Shown: positions 17,054 through 24,605 of the stretch, piece by piece
Layout of the letters: every line of letters begins with the position of its first letter
How positions within the stretch are numbered: position 1 is the first letter of the stretch
Origin: Myxacorys californica WJT36-NPBG1
GTDB taxonomy: Bacteria; Cyanobacteriota; Cyanobacteriia; Leptolyngbyales; Leptolyngbyaceae
Direction of reading: 5' to 3'
Length of the DNA: 36,701 nt
NCBI GenBank assembly: GCA_019359315.1
Contig: JAHHHO010000051.1
Location: 1-36,701, forward strand
Translations under genes and position numbers: made by a program
The notes under the pieces: generated by a model
Seen by the model: only the letters and a program-made list of their open reading frames with translations
Database searches by the model: none
What the model was told of the DNA's origin: nothing

Positions 17054-18064
17054 TTAACGGAACTGAACTCGCGGATCAACCAACGCATACGAGAGATCGA
17101 CCAGCAAATTAATGAACACAAAGACGATCGCGACAAACACAACTCCGCCCTGCACAACGGGATAATCTCGCGCCAAAATTCCTTCGTAAATCCAAGACCC
17201 GATGCCTGACCAAGAAAAAATTGTTTCGGTCAGAATTGCGCCACCCAGAAGTGTTCCGAACTGGAGCCCAATCGTGGTGTTGATGGGAAGCAAAGCATTC
17301 TTGAGGGCATGACGAAACACGACTAATCGATCGGGCAAGCCTTTCGCTTTTGCGGTGCGGATGTAGTCTTGACCTAGCACATCTAGCATTGTGCTGCGGG
17401 TAATGCGAGCCACGATCGCGAGCGGGATGGTGCCTAAGGTTAAGGCAGGCAAGATCAGATGCGCGAGGACATCTGCCAAAACGGGCAGATTGAATCTGAG
17501 CAAGGCATCTAAAACATAGAATCCAGTCACTGGCTGAAAGCTTAAGCCGCTTTCAACTCCAATGCGTCCGCTCGGAGGCAACCACTGTAATGTGATCGAG
17601 AATAGATAGATAAGCAGCAGTCCCAACCAATACACGGGTAGTGACACTCCGACTAGCGAACCGCCCATCGTGAGTTGATCGAGCCATCGATTTTTGTTGA
17701 CGGCGGCTAAAACGCCTAATGGAATGCCGAACAGAACAGCAACAATCATCGCTGCGATCGCAAGCTCAAAGGTGGCTGTCCACCGCGATCGAATCTCTTC
17801 TAAAATCGGAATTCCACTGATCAAACTATTACCGAGATTCAGCCGCAGCAGATTTCCTAAAAACGCGAAATACTGAAACACCAGAGGTTGATTTAGTCCT
17901 AACTGGTTGCGTAGCGCTTCAACTTGGTCTGGCGTTGCTCGTTCTCCGGCAAGCACGATCGCGGGATCGCCAGGAATTAAGCGCAACAGTAGAAAAACGG
18001 CCAGCGTAATGCCAAATAAAACCGGAACAAGACCGAGAAGCCGTTTCAGAATGTACTGAGGCAT
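17054..18064 (-). CDS. ABC transporter permease, dipeptide/oligopeptide (DppB/OppB) type
   Basis: This is an inner-membrane permease of the peptide/nickel uptake family. The start MPQYILKRLLGLVPVLFGIT is the standard DppB opening with the first membrane helix. It is followed by IPGDPAIVLAGERATPDQVEALR, and the EAA loop reads YIRTAKAKGLPDRLVVFRHA. Membrane helices follow through to the C-terminal DPRVQFR. The frame is open to 18142, but the ATG at 18064 gives the family-standard N-terminus (336 residues). No partner permease, ATPase or substrate-binding gene is adjacent, so it must assemble with products encoded elsewhere. The substrate is unknown. Confidence 0.92.
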   Translation of the reverse strand: MPQYILKRLLGLVPVLFGITLAVFLLLRLIPGDPAIVLAGERATPDQVEALRNQLGLNQPLVFQYFAFLGNLLRLNLGNSLISGIPILEEIRSRWTATFELAIAAMIVAVLFGIPLGVLAAVNKNRWLDQLTMGGSLVGVSLPVYWLGLLLIYLFSITLQWLPPSGRIGVESGLSFQPVTGFYVLDALLRFNLPVLADVLAHLILPALTLGTIPLAIVARITRSTMLDVLGQDYIRTAKAKGLPDRLVVFRHALKNALLPINTTIGLQFGTLLGGAILTETIFSWSGIGSWIYEGILARDYPVVQGGVVFVAIVFVFINLLVDLSYALVDPRVQFR

Positions 18065-18279
18065 GGAGCAGCAGGGAAGAGAGTATCGAGATTTTAGCGC
18101 TTCGCGCGATCGCTTCGCCGTTCCCGAAAGGGTAATCGCCATTTCATCCGATCAACTCGACGCGCGATCCTTTGATTCGTCTTGCGATTCGCAAGGTGTT
18201 CGATCCAACACTAAACGAGCGATCTAATTGACTTCTCGAACCTCTTCCCAACGTGACAAAGCCAACTCACATTCCTCAC

Positions 18280-18306
18280 AAAAAAATCCCAGACTAGCTG
18301 GGATTT
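18280..18306 (-). terminator. Intrinsic terminator of psbH
   Basis: On the minus strand a 9-bp perfect stem, AAATCCCAG with CTGGGATTT, encloses a 5-base loop and runs into seven Ts. It begins 37 bases after the psbH stop codon. Confidence 0.85.
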
Positions 18307-18343
18307 CAACATGCACTAGCAAATTCAAGCAGTGATGACAACC

Positions 18344-18547
18344 TTAGCCGCCTAAGCTTCTCCAGTCAACGCTGAAGTCGTTCAAAATCAGCGAGGAGTT
18401 GTAGATTTGCAGAATGATCAGCAAAAAGACGAGGAACAATGCCATGAAAACGCCCATTAGAGGCGTAGTTCCCCAGCCCGGAACGACTTTTCCGTATTCG
18501 GAATTAAGGGGTTTTAGAACATCTCCCAACCGAGTGCGTTGTGCCAT
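18344..18547 (-). CDS. psbH: Photosystem II protein PsbH
   Basis: PsbH is a single-helix, roughly 10-kDa phosphoprotein-type subunit of the photosystem II core, needed for stable assembly and QA-to-QB electron flow. The 67-residue sequence is recognisable throughout: [31 protein letters not shown], the membrane helix [20 protein letters not shown], and the lumenal tail [15 protein letters not shown] lies just upstream of the ATG. The gene is divergent from psbN with an 88-base spacer, the usual cyanobacterial and plastid arrangement, and has its own terminator. Confidence 0.98.
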   Translation of the reverse strand: MAQRTRLGDVLKPLNSEYGKVVPGWGTTPLMGVFMALFLVFLLIILQIYNSSLILNDFSVDWRSLGG

Positions 18548-18598
18548 TGGCTCACCTTAAAACGATAGTCTCGACAGAATTTGTAAATTCTTTGTAAT

Positions 18599-18628
18599 AG
18601 TATAGAGGAATCCTTCTCATAAATTGAA
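18599..18628 (-). promoter_or_regulatory. Candidate psbH promoter
   Basis: Read on the minus strand, TTCAAT (18623-18628) and TATACT (18599-18604) are 18 bases apart, with the -10 element about 50 bases before the psbH ATG. The -35 element is weak. The 88-base spacer must also hold the psbN promoter, and a TAGTAT at 18597-18602 on the plus strand overlaps this -10. Confidence 0.35.
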
Positions 18629-18635
18629 TCGCGTT

Positions 18636-18767
18636 ATGGAACCTGCAATAGCTCTTAACATTTCGATCTGCGCGGTGGTGATTGGTATCACGGGGTATGC
18701 AGTCTATACAGCGTTTGGTCCGCCGTCTCAGGCGCTAGATGATCCGTTTGAGGATCATGAGGACTAA
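18636..18767 (+). CDS. psbN: Photosystem II assembly protein PsbN
   Basis: The 43-residue protein begins MEPAIALNISICAVVIGITG, has one membrane helix, continues YAVYTAFGPPSQ, and ends in an acidic tail DDPFEDHED. These are PsbN hallmarks. PsbN is a thylakoid assembly factor for photosystem II rather than a stable subunit. It is divergent from psbH and followed by its own hairpin terminator. Confidence 0.97.
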   Translation: MEPAIALNISICAVVIGITGYAVYTAFGPPSQALDDPFEDHED

Positions 18768-18773
18768 GAGTGT

Positions 18774-18803
18774 GGGTGTGTTTCGGCGCACCCTTAATTT
18801 TTG
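18774..18803 (+). terminator. Probable psbN terminator
   Basis: GGGTGTG (18774-18780) pairs with CGCACCC (18787-18793), one pair being G-U, around TTTCGG. TTAATTTTT follows. It lies 7 bases past the psbN stop and before the convergent mannosidase gene. Confidence 0.7.
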
Positions 18804-18825
18804 TCGGTTTTTTGTCCGTGTGGGT

Positions 18826-21800
18826 TTAGGGTGACATGTTTAGGGCGAAGGTCCGGATTTGCCAGGGCTGGATTCGGGTGGCAGCGGATTTAGTCGCGGA
18901 TGTAGCGGATGGTGGATCGGGGCGCTCGAGGAGATCGACGGAGTGAGCGATAAGTAGCTTAGCAGAGCCAATCGTAAGGCCAAGGTCGCTTTTGAGCTTG
19001 AGATCGGTAGGTTTGCCGTGACATTCGTAACAGCGGAGAATCCAAACATTAGGATTGTCTTCGGATTGCTTGAGAGCGGTCAGGATTAAGTTTTCGGATT
19101 GCAGATCGAGGAGCGAGGCAACGGGCGGAAGCGTGCCTTCAGGATTAGGATTGAGTCTTACAGCGTGTAATGGTTGACTCAGTTCGCGGCTTTTTCGCAC
19201 CGTTTGTGCCGATCGCCAGTCGCCAGCGTGAGGATAGATCGCGTAGGTGAATTCGTGATGCCCAAGGTCTGCTTCTGGATCGGGAAATTCGGAACCTCGC
19301 AGTAAGGTGAGACGGATTTGATTGGGCTTGCAGTCATAGCCATGTTTACAATCGCTTAGAATGCTAACGCCGTAGTCTTCATCGCTTAAGTCCGCCCAAC
19401 CCAAGGCAGACGCTTCCCATTGGGCTTTTTCTTGCTCGGTTTTTGGAGTTGTGGTTCGCGTAATCGCACCGCAAGCAATCTCATAAGTAGCATGGTCGGC
19501 GTTGACCGTTAGCGGAAATGCGGCTTTCACAACGACATGGCGTTCTTGCCAATTTACAGCCGTAGCGATTTCTAGAGCAGGCGAATTGTATTTAAGACGG
19601 TAGACCTGCTTAAAGATGGAGTGTCCAATTTGTCGGGTGACTCGAATTCGCGATTCAAATAGTTTTCCGTCGGGATGAATGTGACGACTCCACAGATCAT
19701 CGCGATCGATGCTGATGTCTAGAAGTTTTGCAGGAGGTAGAGGATGCTGGGCGTAGTTTGGATCGATATTCCAAGCATCCCAATATTGCCCTTCGTCGCG
19801 AAAGGCTTGGAGTTGGTTTCCAGGATGGCTGAGGACTTCGTGCTGATGTTGCTTGTCAAATATACTCGCCAGATCGCCTGTGTTTGGATCGACGGTGACG
19901 CGCAGAAACTCATTCTCTAAAACGTATTCGGGTTGCTGGACGGTGAGTTTTTTTAGCTCGGCTTCGATCGGGCAAAGCCAAAAGCAGCGATAGCCGATCG
20001 CAGGAATATGCTCGGCTAAAAAGGCGATGGAATGCCCGTCAATCTTTTGATTCGGGGGATAGGCATAATTACTCTGATCGCGAAGCTCTTGCCCATCTAG
20101 GTCGTAGACTCGCCAGTGATGTATGGTTGCGTGCTGTGGCACAGCCATTGCGACCGTTTCGGAGCGCTCCCAACTCAGCAAATTGAACACGACGATCAGT
20201 TGAGCGTCGGGATGAGGGGGTGATGGGAGGCGAATGTGAGTTGCGATCGCATCTTTAGCATCGGAACAGAGGGTTAGACACGATGCCAAAGCGCTCTCCC
20301 ACGCTGCATTGGCATCGATGAAGACTTGGGGAATCGAAGAACCGGGCAAAATGTCGTGAAATTGGTTAAACAAAACCTGCTTCCAAGCGCGTTCTAGGTC
20401 TGCTTTGGGGTAGGGCGCTCCGGTGGCGATCGTAGCCAGAGAGGAGAGCAGTTCCGCTTGATACAGCATGACTTCACAGTCGCGATTGAAGCGTTTTTGA
20501 TCGCCGTGCGTGGTGTAACAGCCGCGATGGAATTCTAAATAAAGCTCGTCGTTCCAAATTGGAATCGGGCTAGATGTTTGATCATTCGTTGTTGAACCTC
20601 TGAGGTTCGCGCTTGAATGTTTGAGGTTCACGCTTGAATGTTGATCATTCGTCGTTGAATCTCCGAGGTTCGTCGTTGAACCTAAAAGCATCGCGCTTGA
20701 ATGTTGATCATTCGTCGTTGAATGTTTGAGGTTCACGCTTGAACCTTCGAGGTTCGTCGTTGAATGTTGATCATTCATCGTTGAACCTAAAAGCATCGCG
20801 CTTGAATGTTGATCATTCATCGCCGAATGTTCGAGGTGGGTTGGTGAATGTTCGAGGTGGGTTGATGAATGTTCGAGGTGGGACACCCCACCTTTTGAGT
20901 TCAGCGATTCAGCACTTCGGCTCTCCAACGATTCCAAATACTTCAACGCGATTGTAAATTTTAACGTCGGGAAAAACGGAGACTTCTCCCATCGTTGCGA
21001 GATCGTTAGCATGTCACGAGTTGGGCCTCCTCCATGATCTCCCACGCCTGGAAGCCAAAGACAATCGGTTGAACCAGTTCGCCTAAACCATTCCCAGGCA
21101 TAGGTAGACAGTGCGATCGGGTCAATGCCCTCACCAATCGGAGAAGACATCAGACTAAACACCGTGCTTCCATCTGGAGCTTGCCACTGAAACACTTCGT
21201 GGGGGTATTTGTTCGTATCGTTCCAGCGGAATTTTTGAGTGACGAAGTAATCCATTCCTCCCTGCTTGAGGAGTTGGGGTAACTGCCAGTTAAATCCAAA
21301 TGTGTCAGGCAACCATGCTACACGGTTAATCTCGCCAAACTTTTCTTGGTAGTAGCGCTGACCATAGAGGATGTGACGCGCGATCGCTTCCCCGCTAATC
21401 AGGTTCATCTCTGGCTCAACCCACAGCCCGCCGATCACTTCCCAGCGTCCGTCTTTTACCCGCTCTTGAATCTGAGCGAACAGTTCAGGACGGTTTTGCT
21501 CAATCCACTGATAGAGAGCAGGCGTTGAATGACAGAATGTGAGGTCTGGAAATTTGGTTTGTAAATTCAAGACTGAATTAAACGTGCGTTCAGCGGCTCT
21601 CCAGGTTTCCTCTACATCCCACAGCCAAGCCATATCCAGATGTGCGTGACCCACCATAAAGACGGTGTGCTGTTTGAGGCGGGGACTGAAGGAGTGGAGG
21701 CGATCGCGCAATTTTTGCAGCGCGCCGTTCAATCTAGAGCGATCGCTCACGTCTAACCAATCAAACTGCCCGATTTGCGCTTCAACGGTTGCCAACTTCT

Positions 21801-22350
21801 CCGGCGCAAACGTTTCTAAATAACTTTGCAGCACTGCTAGTTCATCGGCAACGAAGCCCGGATCAATATCGTCATAGTCCGATTCGTATATTAGTCGCGA
21901 CTTCATCAGTCCGCCGATGTCGTGCCCCGGACTCACGAGCCGAATTCCGACGCGGACGACTTCCCCCGGAACCACCTGCTGACTCAGCACCACGCGACAG
22001 GAGTGATCAAACAAATCGCCTTCCTGAACTTTTTCGCCGTTAACGAAGACTTCGGCAAACTCTGCCCACCACGTCAGCGCTAGTCGCAGCGTTAGCCCAT
22101 CCACTGGATAGCCCTGCACATCTTCTGGCAACCGAAATTCTTGGTAAAACCAGCGCACCTTGCACCCTTTCTCCCAAACGAGATAGCCCTTCTCATTCAG
22201 TTCACCTGTCTCGAATGATTGAGCCGGTAACTCTGTAATGTCACAATCGCGACCGCAGATCTTCCAATCGGTCTGCACGTCTCGTTGAGCCAGTTGACGC
22301 AAATGATTGATGACGCCAGAAATAACAGATTGATTCGCAGAGTCCAGCAT
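18826..22350 (-). CDS. GH38 alpha-mannosidase with an internal heptapeptide-repeat tract
   Basis: GH38 enzymes hydrolyse alpha-mannosides with retention of configuration, using a zinc ion and an Asp nucleophile. The metal and catalytic motifs are present: GHAHLDMAW (about 234-242), GLWVEPEMN, and AWLPDTFGFNWQLPQ with the likely nucleophile Asp near residue 349. The C-terminal beta domains follow (YVLENEFLRVTVDPNTGDLASIFDK). At 1174 residues it is longer than typical bacterial GH38 proteins, partly because about 105 residues (about 490-594) are a tandem heptapeptide tract of the type HSSxNLx/NDQ, encoded by 21-base DNA repeats. It interrupts the region before WNDELYLEFHRGCYTT. No signal peptide is seen. 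The physiological substrate is unknown. It is divergent from a hypothetical gene 29 bases away. Confidence 0.93.
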   Translation of the reverse strand: MLDSANQSVISGVINHLRQLAQRDVQTDWKICGRDCDITELPAQSFETGELNEKGYLVWEKGCKVRWFYQEFRLPEDVQGYPVDGLTLRLALTWWAEFAEVFVNGEKVQEGDLFDHSCRVVLSQQVVPGEVVRVGIRLVSPGHDIGGLMKSRLIYESDYDDIDPGFVADELAVLQSYLETFAPEKLATVEAQIGQFDWLDVSDRSRLNGALQKLRDRLHSFSPRLKQHTVFMVGHAHLDMAWLWDVEETWRAAERTFNSVLNLQTKFPDLTFCHSTPALYQWIEQNRPELFAQIQERVKDGRWEVIGGLWVEPEMNLISGEAIARHILYGQRYYQEKFGEINRVAWLPDTFGFNWQLPQLLKQGGMDYFVTQKFRWNDTNKYPHEVFQWQAPDGSTVFSLMSSPIGEGIDPIALSTYAWEWFRRTGSTDCLWLPGVGDHGGGPTRDMLTISQRWEKSPFFPTLKFTIALKYLESLESRSAESLNSKGGVSHLEHSSTHLEHSPTHLEHSAMNDQHSSAMLLGSTMNDQHSTTNLEGSSVNLKHSTTNDQHSSAMLLGSTTNLGDSTTNDQHSSVNLKHSSANLRGSTTNDQTSSPIPIWNDELYLEFHRGCYTTHGDQKRFNRDCEVMLYQAELLSSLATIATGAPYPKADLERAWKQVLFNQFHDILPGSSIPQVFIDANAAWESALASCLTLCSDAKDAIATHIRLPSPPHPDAQLIVVFNLLSWERSETVAMAVPQHATIHHWRVYDLDGQELRDQSNYAYPPNQKIDGHSIAFLAEHIPAIGYRCFWLCPIEAELKKLTVQQPEYVLENEFLRVTVDPNTGDLASIFDKQHQHEVLSHPGNQLQAFRDEGQYWDAWNIDPNYAQHPLPPAKLLDISIDRDDLWSRHIHPDGKLFESRIRVTRQIGHSIFKQVYRLKYNSPALEIATAVNWQERHVVVKAAFPLTVNADHATYEIACGAITRTTTPKTEQEKAQWEASALGWADLSDEDYGVSILSDCKHGYDCKPNQIRLTLLRGSEFPDPEADLGHHEFTYAIYPHAGDWRSAQTVRKSRELSQPLHAVRLNPNPEGTLPPVASLLDLQSENLILTALKQSEDNPNVWILRCYECHGKPTDLKLKSDLGLTIGSAKLLIAHSVDLLERPDPPSATSATKSAATRIQPWQIRTFALNMSP
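20570..20884 (-). repeat. In-frame 21-bp tandem repeat array inside the mannosidase gene
   Basis: Fifteen consecutive 21-base units fill 20570-20884 in perfect register. Twelve units (20570-20821) are mixtures built from half-units such as TTGAACCT, TTGAATGT, GAGGTTC and GATCATTC. The last three (20822-20884) are near-identical, with GAATGTTCGAGGTGGG. Several units are internally palindromic, for example GAACCTC-T-GAGGTTC and the TGATCA core. Because 21 is a multiple of three, any gain or loss of units keeps the frame. The product is a heptapeptide repeat rich in Ser, Thr, Asn and His. Confidence 0.95.
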
Positions 22351-22366
22351 AAAGTCGAATATGATA

Positions 22367-22372
22367 GGGGAG
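22367..22372 (+). promoter_or_regulatory. Ribosome-binding site supporting a GTG start
   Basis: GGGGAG lies 7 bases before the GTG at 22380. No such site precedes the next in-frame ATG at 22407. Confidence 0.5.
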
Positions 22373-22379
22373 CGCTACA

Positions 22380-24086
22380 GTGACGACTTCACCGCCCCCT
22401 AAGTCTATGGCTTCTAACGGTCGCTATCAAAGTCATCTCCTCAGTTTTCTGTCCCGTCAACGACAGAAGATTGCGGACAAAACGAGTGTGTTGTTGAGAC
22501 AAGCAAAACTCACCACGCTCTGGAGCGCTCAGATTTTGCTCTATCCAGTGTATGCCGTTTACCAGACGACACGACTGGTCGGACGCCAACTGAAGCAGAC
22601 CGTACAACGAGCAGCTTTCAGCCTGAAGGTTGGTCAAGGCTCTCCTCATTCAGCACCGCCAGAGCGTCTTGAAAGTGACACATCGATTCAGCGAGTGTTA
22701 TTGGCAGTTGCGCAAGCCATGCAGCCTGAACTCCATAAACCGCCAGTCACGGTCGAGCAACCCCGCAGCATTCTGGACTTCCTGCTACTGCCCGTCACCG
22801 TCGTTCGCCGCTTCTTATCACCTGCTTCGGTCAACCTCTCCGATGCTCTAGCAGACGTTTCCTCCGCCCCCATCACCTCAAAGTCTTTAACGTCGGTCGC
22901 GGCTCAATCCTCCGAAACCGCGACCGTTAAGCCGCACTTGCCGATTCAAGCGATCGCATCCCTGCTCGATACGCGAAACCTTGTGCTGATCCTAAACGGC
23001 AACGTCATTCTCGACACGCTCACGCCCGACCAACAGCACCAGATCCAGCAGCGCATTATTTTCGAGCTTGCCCTCTACCGCCATTGGTGCAAGCAGCAAT
23101 CCTTGGGTGCGTCCTCACCGCTACCGCTTCCCGGCGATCGCCCGACGATCCTGGCTCCCGTCCGCATCTTCCGGCAACTCATGGCCTGGGTGCAGACTGG
23201 ACCGATTGCGATCGCGACTAACCTATTTCAAGAATCCGCCCTGGTTACAACTTACGACCCCGATGGAACCGTTATTCAGTCTTCAACTGGGCTAGATTGG
23301 TTTGTCCCTGATATCAGCGGGTCAGACATTAGCTGGAACGTGACTCCGCCAAAACTTCCAAGCGCTGGCGACTTAAAGACCGCGTTCGGTCAACTTCCGA
23401 GATGGACAGACCTAGAAGCCCTGGTTTGGGCAGCCATTCACTACTTCTTCGGCGGACAAGACCGACGCTTTGCCCCGTCCTATCCCTATCTCGGTGGCAC
23501 AACAGAAGCATCTGATCCTCAACTCACCGCAAAGTCCAATTGGTTATCGTGGTCGGATCTGTTTGGTCGTCCACCTGCTTACCCAACCTCGGCTCAAGCG
23601 GTGGCAATTTCTGGAACTTTAGCAGAGCCGCTCGCTCAAGAGGTTCTGCTACCCGGAGCTACTTCTCAGACTAAACCCCGCCTTACCCCCCGTCCCAGAA
23701 TTTCTCTCGGTGGCTCGTTTAAGCAATGGTTGCAGCGCTACTTCAACGCTCGAACCTCGGTTGTCGTCCATCAACCCGACGAGTTGAAGGTAGACGACCC
23801 GATTGAAAAGGGTAATCTCACCAGCCGCGATCGTCAGCCTAGTCACGTCGAGATCACTGCGCCCGCATCCATCAATCCGACTCAATCTGAAGTTGAGGAG
23901 CGCTTAGCTACCTACACGTCCCATTCGGCTACCCATACACCGGATTGGATCGAGACAGACGCGATCGCAGCAGGCTATGTCAAATCCCCCGTGCAGAGAG
24001 TGATGAACTGGTTAGATCATCTCATTTCTTGGGTTGAAGCAAAACTCATTGCCGTTTGGAATTGGTTAACAGCGCGAGAGTCATAG
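22380..24086 (+). CDS. Hypothetical protein, cyanobacterial type
   Basis: I do not recognise a characterised family. The 568-residue protein is basic and amphipathic at the N-terminus (about 15-90, with QILLYPVYAVYQTTRLVGRQ), which may associate with membranes. The middle has an ordered-looking block (ASLLDTRNLVLILNGNVILD, then LALYRHWCKQQS and the LEALVWAAIHYFFGGQ region). A low-complexity linker near 470-535 is followed by a Trp-rich end: WIETDAIAAGYVKSPVQRVM, then NWLDHLISWVEAKL. This end resembles a conserved tail I associate with unannotated cyanobacterial proteins (recollection, not checked). The GTG start is supported by GGGGAG. The gene diverges from the mannosidase gene and lies upstream of psbI. 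Confidence 0.8.
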   Translation: MTTSPPPKSMASNGRYQSHLLSFLSRQRQKIADKTSVLLRQAKLTTLWSAQILLYPVYAVYQTTRLVGRQLKQTVQRAAFSLKVGQGSPHSAPPERLESDTSIQRVLLAVAQAMQPELHKPPVTVEQPRSILDFLLLPVTVVRRFLSPASVNLSDALADVSSAPITSKSLTSVAAQSSETATVKPHLPIQAIASLLDTRNLVLILNGNVILDTLTPDQQHQIQQRIIFELALYRHWCKQQSLGASSPLPLPGDRPTILAPVRIFRQLMAWVQTGPIAIATNLFQESALVTTYDPDGTVIQSSTGLDWFVPDISGSDISWNVTPPKLPSAGDLKTAFGQLPRWTDLEALVWAAIHYFFGGQDRRFAPSYPYLGGTTEASDPQLTAKSNWLSWSDLFGRPPAYPTSAQAVAISGTLAEPLAQEVLLPGATSQTKPRLTPRPRISLGGSFKQWLQRYFNARTSVVVHQPDELKVDDPIEKGNLTSRDRQPSHVEITAPASINPTQSEVEERLATYTSHSATHTPDWIETDAIAAGYVKSPVQRVMNWLDHLISWVEAKLIAVWNWLTARES

Positions 24087-24090
24087 GCGC

Positions 24091-24119
24091 TTAAAAACGG
24101 TACAGCACTCCTGTAAGAT
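24091..24119 (+). promoter_or_regulatory. Candidate psbI promoter
   Basis: TTAAAA (24091-24096) and TAAGAT (24114-24119) are separated by 17 bases and lie 66 bases before the psbI ATG. Each hexamer matches the consensus at four of six positions. Confidence 0.35.
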
Positions 24120-24185
24120 AGAAACACGCTTGCCGTTCAGACGGAATTTATCAAAGCCTTTCATAACCCCTGGAGTTATTCAGTT

Positions 24186-24302
24186 ATGATCACGCTCAAG
24201 GTCATTGTTTACATCACTGTGGCATTTTTTGTGGGTCTATTTATTTTCGGCTTCCTGTCGAATGACCCCTCGCGGAATCCTAACCGCCGAGACTTAGAGT
24301 AA
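24186..24302 (+). CDS. psbI: Photosystem II reaction-centre protein PsbI
   Basis: The 38-residue protein has the PsbI layout: [20 protein letters not shown] as the single thylakoid helix, then [18 protein letters not shown]. PsbI binds the D1 side of photosystem II and helps early assembly. GGAG lies 10 bases before the ATG. It has a candidate promoter and a strong terminator, so it is probably a single-gene transcript. Confidence 0.98.
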   Translation: MITLKVIVYITVAFFVGLFIFGFLSNDPSRNPNRRDLE

Positions 24303-24325
24303 TTCATCCTCGTGTGCGAGGTTTT

Positions 24326-24351
24326 GGGGGCAGTTTATCTGCCCTCTTTTT
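24326..24351 (+). terminator. Intrinsic terminator of psbI
   Basis: GGGGGCAG pairs with CTGCCCTC (one G-U pair) around TTTAT and is followed by TTTTT. A smaller hairpin (CCTCG-TGTG-CGAGG, 24308-24321) lies just before it. Beyond the terminator, the spacer to 24605 holds no recognised gene, only heptamer repeats near its right end. Confidence 0.85.
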
Positions 24352-24517
24352 ATGGAGTTAGCATTCAGAGTTTGAACGTTTAGTTTGCTTTGAAAGTTTA
24401 GTTTGCCAGTAGAGCTAAGCTTCAGTTCACACGCTTTGGTGAACGATAAATGACGGTTGGAACTTCAGTTAGCATAGGTAGTCTCTAAATTTTTAACCTC
24501 GCCGTTCCTATAGACAA

Positions 24518-24605
24518 ATTACCAATTACGGATTACAACTTATTCGGTTTCTCACTGCACCGTCATAGCTAATACATTTACGACTTACGACTTACAAATT
24601 ACTCT
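24518..24605. repeat. Heptamer repeats upstream of and abutting the LptD-like start codon
   Basis: Two clusters are visible. ATTACCA, ATTACGG and ATTACAA are contiguous at 24518-24538. TTACGAC, TTACGAC, TTACAAA and TTACTCT are contiguous at 24578-24605, and the ATG follows at 24606 with no spacer. The style matches the short tandemly repeated heptanucleotides known from cyanobacteria. Confidence 0.85.

Noticed and set aside
20570-20884. CRISPR-like array of regular repeats
   Set aside because: The units are contiguous 21-mers without unique spacers, lie in frame within a coding gene, and no cas genes are nearby.
20739-20957. Open plus-strand frame across the mannosidase repeats (72 codons, also repetitive)
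   Set aside because: A 21-base repeat without stops is open on both strands. The mannosidase frame is supported by GH38 motifs on both sides of the tract.
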